This document shows positions 50,017-60,024 of a stretch of 64,000 nucleotides of DNA, piece after piece; position 1 is the stretch's first letter, and each line of letters starts with the position of its first letter. Made by a program: the position numbers and the translations under genes. A model generated the notes under the pieces. It made no database searches. It saw nothing but the letters and a program-made list of their open reading frames with translations, and had not been told where the DNA came from. Source of the DNA: Megalopta genalis (taxonomy: Eukaryota; Arthropoda; Insecta; Hymenoptera; Halictidae); assembly GCF_051020955.1 (NCBI RefSeq), contig NW_027476113.1, forward strand, positions 930,001-994,000, read 5' to 3'.

Positions 50017-50219
50017 TTTGTAGAGATTTCTTAAATTTTAATAACTAAACTGCTTTGTAACAACAATTATAAGAATCGCGACTAACTCTCGTTCGCGAGC
50101 CTGGCTCGTAATATTCATTTTTAATAAGCGATAGTAATATACAACGAATTTGTACAAGAAAACTTGTGGAAAAGACCAAGAATCTTTTTTTCAGGTTTAA
50201 CGTCGCATCGACCTTCATG

Positions 50220-50460
50220 TCATTAGCGACGGTTTATTGTCCTGTTTCTTGTTTTTATTTCTTGGTAGATGTTGGTTTCCTTTAGGAATTTTACGACGGG
50301 TAGTATCTTGTATTTTTGTCTTGATATTTCGTATTTTCTGCATTCGAAAAGGACGTGGTTGGTCGACATAGTTTGGTTGCACGTGTTGCAAAAGGGTGGT
50401 TCTGTTCGTTTGATTAATCTTTTTTTAATGTTATTGGAGCAGAGATCTTGAAATTCAAGT
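50220..50460 (-). pseudogene. 3' end of a LINE ORF2 (Jockey-like)
   Basis: The minus strand reads P-P-F-C-N-T-C-N-Q-T-M-S-T-N-H-V-L-F-E-C-R-K-Y, a CCHC-type knuckle (C-x2-C-x8-H-x4-C). Such a knuckle is found after the reverse transcriptase and RNase H in Jockey-type LINEs. Reverse-transcriptase motifs are missing. The matching ORF1 lies upstream on the same strand (50,977-51,560), so the middle of the element has been deleted. Confidence 0.65.
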
Positions 50461-50862
50461 CGCTAATTTTATTGGGTTGATATGGCTTTCTTCTGATGTT
50501 ATAGATAGCGGTCTCTTATTCTCCGTTTTGTTTGTGTTGGATTCTTCTGTCTCTATTTCCATTGTATTTGTCCTGCCTTCTTGATATTCGACAATACGTT
50601 GACCGATATGAATATATCATTGATGATTGATACGTTAATGCGGGGGGAGGGGATTTATATTCGGATCGGTTTGGGAACCGTTTTCGTTCGTGTTTGTATT
50701 GTTAGGACATTGCTTATAGCTTGATTGATTACGATTGAAGCAGATCTGTTTCTCTGAAGTGGTGAATATTCAGAGACTTGTTATAAACAAGTTTGTAGAC
50801 TTGTCTTCTTCTGAAACTTAATATGTTTGCAAAATCTGGGTCTGTGATTACTGCTTTCAAGT

Positions 50863-51033
50863 ACAGTGACTCGCATTAATATTCGGACACGATATTATTA
50901 TAAAAATTATTACTCACTTTTATTATTTATGATAGTATTATTGAATCAATAGTTTTCTCATATAATAAAGCACTTCTTATAGTGAGTAGAAACATAAATT
51001 TTGTTTATTTATTGCGCATATTCTTTTGTATAA
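50863..51033 (+). mobile_element. Tc1-like element end, inserted in the LINE remnant
   Basis: TACAGTGACTCGCATTAATA then TTCGGACACG starts a ~170-bp segment. It matches 61,245-61,415 nearly base for base at the start and through AAGCACTTCTTA...TTTATTGC. The leading TA and CAGTGACTC terminus fit Tc1/mariner ends. Its right edge joins LINE ORF1 sequence. Only one terminus of the element is present. Confidence 0.65.
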
Positions 51034-51560
51034 TAAGCAAATCTGTTTGTCAGTAGAGGCACAAATTCTGTGTAGGGTATCGTCAAAATTAATTAAGAAT
51101 GTGCTTGGAAATTTGTTCAGGACGTCGATATCGACGTATACTTGACGTCTGAAGCTGCACAAATTCAGGGTCAGATATCTCTGCTCTCAGGTCGGTTATT
51201 CTTGAGCAGAGTTTGATGTTATTGGTTCTAAATGCATTTTCAATTACTGAATTTGGGATGATCGATGCTACATTTGACAGCTCGATACGTTGGGTCGGCG
51301 AAATCATAGGACGGATTTCAATATTTATGTTGCTGATGGTAATTGATTTAAATATTGCTGTTATGTTGCTGATAGTTTCTTTGTTATCTAGGTACGTGCA
51401 TACCCTACCGTTTGAAATTCTCGATATGTATTTGATAGATCTGGGGCCTATTATCTTTCCTATGGCTAATACATAGTCCCTGACGGAAATACCATCTACA
51501 GCATGCAGTATTATGGCTTGGTCCTTGGTTGGGGCGTATTCTCGTTTGGCATTTTCGTAG
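50977..51560 (-). pseudogene. LINE ORF1 (Gag-like) fragment
   Basis: From about 51,560 the minus strand is open in one frame to 51,089. It includes Y-A-P-T-K-D-Q-A-I-I-L-H, D-Y-V-L-A-I-G-K-I-I-G-P, Y-I-S-R-I-S-N-G-R-V-C and R-I-E-L-S-N-V-A-S-I-I-P. After a frameshift it reads S-F-R-R-Q-V-Y-V-D and F-L-I-N-F-D-D-T (51,162 leftward). This resembles the nucleic-acid-binding ORF1 proteins of insect Jockey-type LINEs, as I recall them. The zinc knuckles that should follow are replaced by the Tc1 end. Confidence 0.6.
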
Positions 51561-51640
51561 GAGGTGACTGATATAGTTTTGTTGTTGGCTCGGTTTCTTG
51601 AACTATTGGGGAGTTGGGAAGGATTCCTGTAGTCAGGATC

Positions 51641-52020
51641 TCATCCCAGATCTGATCGCTCGACATTTGTATCATGATACTGTAGGAAATGAATCGGCAA
51701 ATTTATTATTCTGAGTCGAAGTTTTAAATTGTTTATTTCACAAAGGCTCGGCTCGAATAAACATCGTAATGTATTAAACAATCTTCTTATCGATCGCATC
51801 TCACAGCTAACACGATTCATTCTACAGATCGGCCAATCCTGAACTGTAGAATGACCATCCATGGTCACCAAAGAATCACAACTTTATTTCCAAGAGTTAG
51901 ATCTTAAAAAATATACAATTCATATTACACAAAACGTAAATAAGAAATAATAAAAATAAGTCTTACGGAATGCAACAAATACGCATACAAACACACACAA
52001 ACTTAAACTTATTCACAATG
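51641..52020. other. Gene-free stretch, possibly LTR-retroelement 3' flank
   Basis: A weak 76-codon minus-strand frame (51,641-51,871; R-S-I-R-R-L-F-N-T-L) lies downstream of the integrase remnant on the same strand. It could be the tail of that retroelement. No family motif was seen. Confidence 0.3.
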
Positions 52021-52024
52021 CGGT

Positions 52025-52437
52025 ATCGTTTTAGTTTTCGAACAATCTGACACAATGCTTCATTTCAAACTGTGTCAAATTTCGAATCACTTCTTCAGAT
52101 CTTGTCGATCTACAAGCAAACAGTCTAACGAATTTGGTATAAACCCATCCACTACTGCCAAAACATATATAAAACCTTTTCCACACTTCTCCGTAATGAT
52201 CCACATGAATTGTCTGAAATGGTAGGTCACCTTTAGGTAAACTATGCAAAAACCTCTCCTGTCTACCACTAATTAGCTAAAATTCAATACATTTCAAACA
52301 ATTGTTAATATATTGTTTAATCTTTTGTCGCATTTCCGGAAACCAGTATATTTGTCTTATGTCATCGATGACTTTGTCAATACTTACATGCCCCAAATTG
52401 TCATGAGCCTAATAATTTATATATATTTATATATATT

Positions 52438-52498
<61 letters not shown>

Positions 52499-52720
52499 CA
52501 TTAGCCTAATAATATTATTTTCTAAACACGCGGGTACGTAAAATAACAATTTATCATTATTAATTTTTCTATTTTCCTATAAACTAACCGTCCCTTAATT
52601 CATAATGTTTTTCCTCGCTTGTTTCCAATCTATTTCTTAATGCACGAATCGTATGGTCTTGATATTGTTTAATTCACAATGTCTCTTCTAAAGTATTAGG
52701 TTCCAATACTGCGTCAAGAT
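52025..52720 (-). pseudogene. LTR-retrotransposon integrase region (gypsy-like), degenerate
   Basis: Reading leftwards from about 52,720, the strand shows H-T-I-R-A-L-R-N-R-L-E-T and H-Y-E-L-R-D-G, then the zinc-binding H-D-N-L-G-H...N-N-C-L-K-C (about 52,290-52,405). After a TAG at 52,276-52,278 come L-P-F-Q-T-I-H-V-D-H-Y-G (first catalytic Asp) and F-V-R-L-F-A-C-R-S-T (52,031-52,249). This is the HHCC plus rve core arrangement of Ty3/gypsy-type polyproteins. Multiple stops and frameshifts are present, and a (TA)n tract is inserted at 52,420-52,495. Confidence 0.75.
52420..52495. repeat. (TA)n microsatellite
   Basis: This is a near-pure TA tract following three TTTATATATA units. It is bordered on both sides by GTCAT(G/T)AGCCTAATAAT, so the host sequence was duplicated around it, perhaps through insertion or slippage. 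Confidence 0.95.
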
Positions 52721-52721
52721 A

Positions 52722-53099
52722 TCATAGCTCGCAACTCATTTGAGTCGCTCGAATGTCCCGGTGAAATGTCGGGACGCACATTGTTGTTGTTAATCCTGAG
52801 CTCCTTAAACCGGTGGAACACGCAAACGTTCGTGAGTAATATCCTATCACTAAGCTTGTTCGACCACGGACCGTAAGTCCACAATGTTGAATCCTTCGGC
52901 GATGATGGTTCATGCACGTGATTTCTTCTGCATCCCTGCCTCGATGATGAAATGCTTTCTGGCAATGAATATGGGTTTGAGATTTTTCGAACATTTCTTG
53001 CATAATCTTCATTTCGTCGACTCCTGCGTTGCGCATCATTTTTGTTCCTACAGCTTGTTTACTTCTGAAAAAATACAAACATGCAAAATATATAGACAT
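52722..53099 (-). CDS. Hypothetical 125-residue ORF, unrecognised
   Basis: The minus-strand frame is rich in Arg, Cys and His. It overlaps another minus-strand frame (52,714-52,965). No family was recognised. It lies upstream of the gypsy-like integrase on the same strand, so retroelement protease or linker sequence is possible but unsupported by any motif. Confidence 0.2.
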   Translation of the reverse strand: MSIYFACLYFFRSKQAVGTKMMRNAGVDEMKIMQEMFEKSQTHIHCQKAFHHRGRDAEEITCMNHHRRRIQHCGLTVRGRTSLVIGYYSRTFACSTGLRSSGLTTTMCVPTFHRDIRATQMSCEL

Positions 53100-53175
53100 G
53101 TGCTAGAAAAGAACTATGTATTGCGTAGCAGTTTTTAAAAAATGCGGATCTATCAGGGACGGTGGTGGATTGTTG

Positions 53176-53337
53176 TTATACTAATTGACCGCGAACTAAT
53201 TCGTAGCATACGATCCATTTTTTTATTCGATTGGATTTCACACCTCGTACCCAATTCATAATCGATTCGATTTCATCAAAATTCAATTCATGGCCGATAT
53301 AGGTGTACTCTATTATTATCACTTTTCTTTTACTCAT
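53176..53337 (-). CDS. Hypothetical small ORF (53 residues)
   Basis: The frame begins M-S-K-R-K-V-I-I-I-E-Y-T-Y-I-G and ends L-V-R-G-Q-L-V, with composition that looks protein-like. It is not recognised. It lies 95 bp left of the second promoter-like repeat, but on the opposite strand. Confidence 0.25.
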   Translation of the reverse strand: MSKRKVIIIEYTYIGHELNFDEIESIMNWVRGVKSNRIKKWIVCYELVRGQLV

Positions 53338-53431
53338 TATATCATTACCAAGTGTATTCAGAGTTAATAGTACATATATTTATTAAAAGGACAACCAATA
53401 GTAGTAGTAGTAGTAATAGTTGTAATCTAAA

Positions 53432-53846
53432 ATTGTTGAAAAAGTAACTGTAGCCTCGGACAAAAATTAATTTATACTTTACTTGGGACTGAAGTTCGAA
53501 ATTATCAGATTTCATTGCGCCGGTTTCTTAAGCGCGCACAGGCGGTAATATAAACTGTAACTTATAAATACACACCGCGATACACACCCATTATCGCCGG
53601 TGTCGTTAGAGCACACTAGCGGTAGCATACAATGTAAAACGCGATAAATGACCGTCTTTAATTGGTGGAGAGGATCACATCAAAAAGGTATATACGCGGA
53701 CGATATTCAGTCGCGGTCTGTTAGTTGAAATTGGGCGATCAGTCGTTCGTGCATAACGTACATATATCTTCTTTAAAATAAAAATTATAATAAAAGTTTT
53801 AGTAAAACTTTGTACAGTAAATAAATAATCCAAGCCATAATCCCAA
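53432..53846. repeat. Dispersed promoter-like repeat, copy 2
   Basis: This is a diverged second copy of 36,670-37,108, 16.7 kb away and in the same orientation. It keeps TAGCCTCGGACAAAAATTAA at the start, the TATATA segment near 53,689, and AAGCCATAATCCCAATA at the end. No Polinton gene was recognised next to it, so the module can exist outside the element, or this is the last trace of a second copy. Confidence 0.65.
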
Positions 53847-53849
53847 TAA

Positions 53850-55125
53850 AAATAAATAATTAAATAATGAATTTTTAAAAACAAAGTTACAATTTTCTTC
53901 CTCTGTCATAATTCTTCGTCATCCTCATTATACAATAAATAATCATCTTTTCAAAAAATTTGTGTTTCCTCCTCTAACATAACCCTGCTTCATCCCTTCC
54001 ATGTGTTATTCATTTCTGTTCGGGGCTGGAACTATCCCAGAATGGGAGACTGTTAGACGGAATGGTTGAACCTAAATAAACGATTAAATACATGTAAACA
54101 CGTCGAGTCTTTATTACAGAATCGCAGACGCGATCAACAAATAAATGGTTTTAAGTATATACTTGATGAGAAAAATTCTCGGTCTACGTGGATGGCACAA
54201 AGTGGAAAAAAACAATTGGTCCCAAATGGTAGTCGCTACTTTAGCATAAACGAAGTACATATAGGGGAGGGGGAGGATACTGGCCTAATTATTGGCACAC
54301 GTGTATTGTGCTGTGATCAGCGAATTATGCCTCGTATTTGCATGTTACTTGCGCGGTTTTATTCAGTAATTTACGTATATTAGCCGTGGCGTAATAATAC
54401 AGAGCTAATAAGTAAGGTAAGAAATTTATTATGCTTGATTACCAATGAACGACTGTTTTATTACTCTTTTATACCTTTTGTCATTGTGGCGTACGTGATC
54501 GAATGCATGTACAATTATAACGGCGTACATGATAGCGCAGGTAAAAGGGATCGGATGTCCGAAAGATAGGCTGATCGAATGCGTCTCAGGTGGTCTCGCC
54601 TGGCACTCTACCCGAACGAATTTTCCTGCGTCATGAATCGAATTCCCGAATATCATGCATTATGTCGGGTGGTCTGCCTAGGAGCCTGTAAAATCCCGGA
54701 GTTGGCCTCATTTTCCAGCTTAACCACCGGTCAAAACGGGAACAACGTCAAAGCATTTTTGTTTCATATTTAAAGTGCCTTATCATTTCGTCCACACAAA
54801 ATTTCACTTTTTTGCGTAAATAACAAATGAATCGAACGATTTATTTCATTTCTTCATGTATTACGTCAAAAATACTACCATATTGTGACGTGTATTCATT
54901 TTCCATGTATATGAACAAATAGGTGTTCATCCTCAGAAATATTGAGGTTCCTTATCATTTTGTCCGCCAGAGTATTTGTAGGATTGGGATGGGCGTATTC
55001 GAAGTATAACTTTAATGACGAAATAATTTAATAAAAATGTAAAAATGTAAAGATATAAAAATGGTACAATGGTCATGTGTACATTCACGATCGAAACTGA
55101 TACATATCTGCGGTGACTCCGCGAT
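53850..55125. other. Gene-free region with TE-end fragments
   Basis: A short plus-strand frame at 54,066-54,383 is not recognised. Two phrases, GTGCCTTATCATTTCGTCC (about 54,775) and GTTCCTTATCATTTTGTCCG (about 54,947), look like repeated ends of a small DNA transposon of ~190 bp. No transposase was seen. Confidence 0.45.
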
Positions 55126-55131
55126 CTTCTT

Positions 55132-55290
55132 TTATTTCTTCCTGGACACGTTCCTGGAATGCTGGAGAATGATCGCGACGTTCTGTTTCTTTCGGTTCAA
55201 TATTTCGGAAGCTCTCGATCCTCCGGGATGCTTCGTTGCAGCATCGGTATCGCCGGTCTCGTTAGCCAATATCAGCCGATTACGATGCAT
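55132..55290 (-). CDS. Hypothetical 52-residue ORF preceded by a splice-acceptor-like site
   Basis: The minus strand reads ATTGTTTCAG immediately before the ATG (55,290). It then encodes a polar protein (M-H-R-N-R-L-I-L-A-N-E-T, later N-R-K-K-Q-N-V-A) ending at TAA 55,132-55,134. The pyrimidine-AG context suggests a possible coding exon. No family was recognised and no partner exon was found, so it may be chance. Confidence 0.25.
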   Translation of the reverse strand: MHRNRLILANETGDTDAATKHPGGSRASEILNRKKQNVAIILQHSRNVSRKK

Positions 55291-55539
55291 CTGAAACAAT
55301 AGTGTAAGAATGCCCGTAAGGATGCCAAATGAAAGGTAACGTAACGACCTTTGAGGTCCATTTATACAAACGTCACCGCGGGTACATCGTAAAACTCACA
55401 CCAACAGATCAGTACGGTCCACAGACATGGCCTCGCCGTAAGACGGCCGGGCTGACGGAAAAGTGTTGTTCTGAACTACATCTGACCGTTACCAGACCGG
55501 ATGACGAGGTCCTAACCTCGCTATTAAACTAAAAGAAGA

Positions 55540-57000
55540 ATGGATTCTACTCAGCTACATCGGAAGCTAGGCTAATCCTCACGACTTGTTTTTATAGTTG
55601 TTGACAATCGACGACTATAATTCCGTATCGGTACACGGCTGGCGACGTTTTCATCAGCGAAGTTTGCTGTAAACGTGAAAATAGTAAAAGAATAAAGTCA
55701 TTTCCAGGCTTATAAACATCAGGGAAGATATTTCTCACCTAAATATCAGATATTTCTCACATCTGAAAGCGGAGAGTTCGAATGGATATTTGATCGCCGA
55801 CCGTGTGTCGCTGCAAGGCATTCCTGTTTCTTATAAGTTTCTTGATAAACTATTTTTCGCTTGTAGACATTTAAATTACAGACAGGCTGTGGATATTATT
55901 TCTCACAAACCAGGTATGTATTGTGAAAGGGATGACTGATATGCTATTTTTGAATGTATTACTTTACGAATGGAATGGAGCCGTTCTTCATTGAATAAGA
56001 ATTTCATTGGCAGAAGTTGACGTTCCCATTACGACAGTTCTAGGTACTAAGTATTTTTTTACAATAGCAGTTAATGGTTGCTGTATCATATGATTCTAGG
56101 TAACTCATATTTAACAGACAGTTATTTTTATATTTTTAGGTCAATAACTCGCAGGGTACCTTATCACTTTAACAGCTATCCTAACAGCTACCTGCGATGA
56201 ATGCTCAGTCAAGTGTTTTAGTGCATTGTATAATAATTAAATGTAGAGCTCGAAATGTCGACTAAAAACGCCAATGCCGCGACATTTTGAAGTCGGAAAC
56301 GATTGTCCTCGTTACTGCAACATGGCTACTTTGGGGCACTGCCGATCTTATGATAATTTCTGATATTTATTCTCAATTGATCTAATATATTCAAGATATA
56401 TAACAGAATGCTTCAGGAAACATAGTGTCACAGAACGAAAACCATTTAATTTGACTAGTTCCCTTCACCTGTAATTTTCACAACCGAATCAAAAGTTTAA
56501 CATCCTAAGATTTATGAAATGCGGAAACTAGCTTCTTAAATTTCTAATAATGGTTTGACGACATTTTGCCCTATGAATCAGGTTGCAAATAAAGACGAAA
56601 AAGATACAAAAAACATGCTTTCCAAAACAAAAGAATAAACTATTATATCTATAAAACTCGACAAAATTACAGAAAAATAATCAATAATCCACTGCCTAGA
56701 TACATTTACGTCTTGTTTTAAGTTTTCGAAGTTTAGTATTTACCTAGAACTGATTACATCAAATTAGATCTAATTAGATCAGTGCACAGAAATCGACACA
56801 CGGTAACTAGATGAGTGATCAGAAATTGGCACATGGTAATTAGAAAAGGCTCAGTTACTGGCGCATAGTAATTAACTTTTCATTTTTTAAGAGCGCAGTA
56901 ATTCGATCGTAAACTGATTTTTATATTAGATTTTGTTAATTATTTTGTGTTCTTTTATACATTTCGGTTATCATAAAATTTGTATTTATATTATATAATA
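55540..57000. other. Gene-free AT-rich region
   Basis: Nothing supportable was seen. Short near-duplicate phrases around 56,780-56,880 (CAGAAATCGACACACGGTAA, CAGAAATTGGCACATGGTAA, and a CAGTTACTGGCGCATAGTAA variant) form a degenerate ~50-bp tandem repeat of about three copies. Confidence 0.5.
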
Positions 57001-57011
57001 GACATCAATGT

Positions 57012-57432
57012 TAGAGGTGTGCGAGTACGGATCAGGACGGGATCTTGAAACTTTCGAGTTTTCCGAAAATGTTTAGGACTTCTTAAAATACTGGGAGCGC
57101 GTCTTTTTTTTAATACGGTCCTAGTTAAAAATTTTTAATTTCCATTGTTGCAGTTTATTTTGCAAAATTTTATATTTTTTAACAAACCAGAAAAGTAAGA
57201 TATGTATAGTTTGATTTAAAATTCTCTACGTATGACAGTATGTAATAGCTTGGTTCTCTCGATTGCAACGATATTTCCAATTGTTGATAATAATAATTGG
57301 TAGCATAGGAAATCGAATGTTTTCAGGAATCTTGAATATTGTCGTCCCGATCTCGTCCCGACCCGATACACATCTTCTCATCCCGTTCCAAGCATCGGGT
57401 TTCGGGAAATCTCGAGTTCACGCACACCACTA
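57012..57432. mobile_element. hAT-type MITE, 421 bp
   Basis: The left end is TAGAGGTGTGCGAG. The right end inverts to TAGTGGTGTGCGTG, giving imperfect terminal inverted repeats. The 8-bp flanks are ATCAATGT and ATCAACAT (6 of 8 identical), the duplication length typical of hAT elements. The interior holds GGGATC-, CCCGA- and TCGGG-rich segments near both ends and an AT-rich middle with no ORF. Confidence 0.65.
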
Positions 57433-57526
57433 ATCAACATATATTTTAAATATTTTAAGAATTACGATAAGGGTTAAGAAAACCATTTAATTTGTCGAAA
57501 ACTTAGGACGACACTTTAATGAACAC

Positions 57527-58050
57527 TGTTGCGCACGGCACAAAATAACCGCCGGAAGTCGTGAGGAGACGACAACGATTTATTTGTTGGACTCCGCAGT
57601 CCTCGTTTACAATTCTTGGAGCACGGCTCCGTTCGACGTATAAATTGCAGCACGGCTACGAATTTGTTACGAAGTGAAGCACGGCTTCACTGAGACTATG
57701 AAATGGAAGCACGGCTTCGTATGTGCGCATGGGCGCTGAATAATACTGGTCTATAAGCGATAACGTTGTCTACCAAAAATCCCCCGTTATCAAATTTGCG
57801 GCAGTATATATAGACACCTGGCCGATGTTCAAGGAGAAGCATCGTCAGGCGTCGAAGGCCGGGTCATTGCCTCCTAAGGCAAAACGCCGCGTGTTTACAA
57901 TGGCCGAGGCGAGCGTTTGACGGTCGGGCCAACGCACGTCGATCGTGTTATTGTCTTGCCGCCTCGCCGTTTATTCAACAAAAACGGCGAGACGGCGTAC
58001 ATCGAATGTCGAACGTGCGTTGACCCGCGGTCCGCGATTCGGCCGGAACA
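57527..58050. mobile_element. Solo LTR (524 bp), GC-rich, with 5-bp target duplication
   Basis: The element starts TGTTGCGCACGG and ends CGGCCGGAACA, so the termini TGTT/AACA are inverted. It is flanked by perfect AACAC duplications (57,522-57,526 and 58,051-58,055). A TATATATAG motif lies near 57,807. Four copies of a GCACGGCT motif (57,640-57,710), three within palindromes such as GAAGCACGGCTTC, lie upstream of it. The element stands out as a GC-rich island in AT-rich DNA. Confidence 0.8.
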
Positions 58051-58083
58051 AACACAGTAAATAACCCACTTACCCTAGTAAAT

Positions 58084-58420
58084 AAATATAGAAAAGAAAG
58101 AATATTGCACCGAGTGGCAGACCAAAAAAATTAACAGTACAAAAACATGAAATTCTTAGGATTATTAAAAAGAAGCCAGATATAAGTGCGTCTGAGATTG
58201 TATCAAAAGTCCAGGAACGAAATAAAAATCAAATGCATACAAGAACGATTCAGATTACATTGGGCAGGATTTAAAAGCAAAATTGTGAGGAAGCAATCGT
58301 ACATCAGTGAAGTGAATAAAACAAAGAGAGTGGAATTTGCGAAGCAAATCTCTCTCTGAGTCGGAGAATTAGTGTTTATAGACGAAATAATGGGTAAACA
58401 CTTGAATTTTGACATATGAA
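58084..58420 (+). pseudogene. Tc1-family transposase N-terminal half, degenerate
   Basis: Plus-strand coding traces read S-G-R-P-K-K-L-T-V-Q-K-H-E, K-K-K-P-D-I-S-A-S-E-I-V and T-R-T-I-Q, the paired-like HTH domain of Tc1 transposases. After a frameshift they read A-G-F-K-S-K-I-V-R-K and Y-I-S-E-V-N-K-T-K-R-V-E-F-A-K. Near 58,370 V-F-I-D-E-I aligns with the first catalytic Asp segment. The rest of the DDE core is missing. It lies directly right of the GC-rich solo LTR. Confidence 0.7.
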
Positions 58421-58811
58421 AGGAAAATTAGCAAAAAAGTGCGGGTTAATTAGGAATGGGAATGACATACTATTTTTAATGGGATAACGATTCGAAACTT
58501 GCGGCTGATATGGTACGTCAATGACTTTTATGTAATACTATATGACTCCTATCGAGATCCATCCATGTAAATCGAGGATTGAAATTATCGAGCATGCAGC
58601 ATTGTTAGTAGGCGTAGCCTCGCGTTACACTTGCGTCTACTTGAACATACTCGAACGACAGTGCTTGACAAGACATTCTGCAAGTCAGACGTTTGTTTCA
58701 TGTCACCACACTCCTATATATGTATTTGTTGTTTGTAAGGAATTTATATGTTACGACCAACCTGTTCACGAAAAAGGCTACGCAAGGAGTGAGGACAAGC
58801 GACGCATGTTC

Positions 58812-58918
58812 GAGAGTCCCGCACAGCGACGTGGCGTGTCTAGCGGGTGAAAAAGTTATAATGTTCAAAATTATAACGTTCACGCGGTGGACGCGCCACA
58901 GCGCTGTGCGGGACTCTC
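58812..58918. repeat. 107-bp near-perfect hairpin (foldback)
   Basis: The left arm starts GAGAGTCCCGCACAGCG and the right arm ends CGCTGTGCGGGACTCTC. The arms pair for about 50 bp with few mismatches and a loop of only a few bases (around GTTCAAA). It could be a foldback MITE or a transcribed hairpin RNA. Two overlapping plus-strand frames (58,542-58,850 and 58,693-59,010) run through it and are probably not genes. Confidence 0.8.
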
Positions 58919-59099
58919 TTTCTTCGTCACGACCTTTACAGCGTAATTGTATAGCTTTGGAAGTTGAGTTGAGAAAGTTGAGGAACCAACCTACAGTGGA
59001 TTTTCCTTAGTTGGAAAAGTACTTGAGCGATTTATGGAATGCTCTTTAGAAATTGCGGTCTTTTGCGGACAATTCATCAAATCCTTATCGGTTAAGGAT

Positions 59100-59300
59100 A
59101 AGGATCTGGCGAACATTTGAATTTCTCAAGGAATTATAATTACAAAGTAATTCAATTACAATGTAATTCGATATTGAGATCGCCATTTAATTAAAATACA
59201 AGGTGATTTGTAATTCAATAGGAGTATAATTACAAAATACTAAGTATTTCAATTACATTAAATACGAATTACAATGTACTTAATAAATAAATTAAAATAT
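59100..59300. repeat. AATTAC/GTAATT palindromic simple-sequence region
   Basis: AATTACAA, GTAATTCAATTACA and related palindromic words recur about every 15-30 bp. The stretch is inverted-repeat rich, AT-rich and non-coding. It may be the core of an old MITE; the edges are unclear. Confidence 0.5.
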
Positions 59301-59600
59301 TATTAATAACTACGACGTAATTATTATTTATTGGACACGGTATACCGCATGAATAATAAATACTTAACCATTAAATGATAATTAATAAGTAACAATTGAA
59401 ATCGTATTCGTAGTTAATAAACAAATTTTATTATTTCAAATAATTAATAAGTAATTGTTTTCTCTTTCATTTAAACTTTCAAACAACAAATAATTATACA
59501 TACATATATATTATATTGTATTTCAATTACACTCGTGATTAAAATAATTCGTAATTGAATCAACATTCTAAATACATTCGAGAGGCCAATCATTCCCACG

Positions 59601-60020
59601 TTATCGCGACTGTGAACACTCTCCACTCATACAGGATTGTATACGCCTATCTTGAAATGTGATTGGTTTCTTGAAAATTCGTTCAATACCTTCTTGAGTG
59701 GTACCACTTATTACGTTTGCATAGGTCATTTTGCTTAGAACACGTAATTTTTGTTTGCATAAGTGCATGGTAGTTCTAGGTAGTTTTTCACTTACTACTG
59801 AGGGGGGTTGGGGGCCCCCCTTGACATGCCGAAAAAATTCAAAGTCGAACGAGTCACATGGATCGTAATCTAATCCGGGCTTGAATATGAGACAACAGGT
59901 ACAAAATACATAATGCAAAGATGAAACATCCTTCTTTTTGTTTATTTTTAAATAAAATTTGCGTAAATGTGTTTGTAAGATTTTTCTGATTAAAATAAGA
60001 ACAAACAAATTTTTTACCAT
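59601..60020 (-). CDS. Hypothetical 139-residue ORF
   Basis: The minus-strand open frame has a hydrophobic/basic start (K-N-L-F-V-L-I-L-I). A more ordinary protein-like second half follows (K-P-G-L-D-Y-D-P-C-D-S-F-D-F-E-F-F, later G-T-T-Q-E-G-I-E-R-I-F-K-K-P). No family was recognised. The first ~35 codons are AT-rich and may be untranslated, with an exon beginning near Y-V-F-C-T-C-C-L. It could be an exon of a host gene or a TE remnant. Confidence 0.3.
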   Translation of the reverse strand: MVKNLFVLILIRKILQTHLRKFYLKINKKKDVSSLHYVFCTCCLIFKPGLDYDPCDSFDFEFFRHVKGGPQPPSVVSEKLPRTTMHLCKQKLRVLSKMTYANVISGTTQEGIERIFKKPITFQDRRIQSCMSGECSQSR

Positions 60021-60024
60021 AAAT

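Noticed and set aside
58542..59010. Two overlapping plus-strand ORFs of 102 and 105 codons
   Set aside because: Both run through a 107-bp palindrome and lack any recognisable domain.
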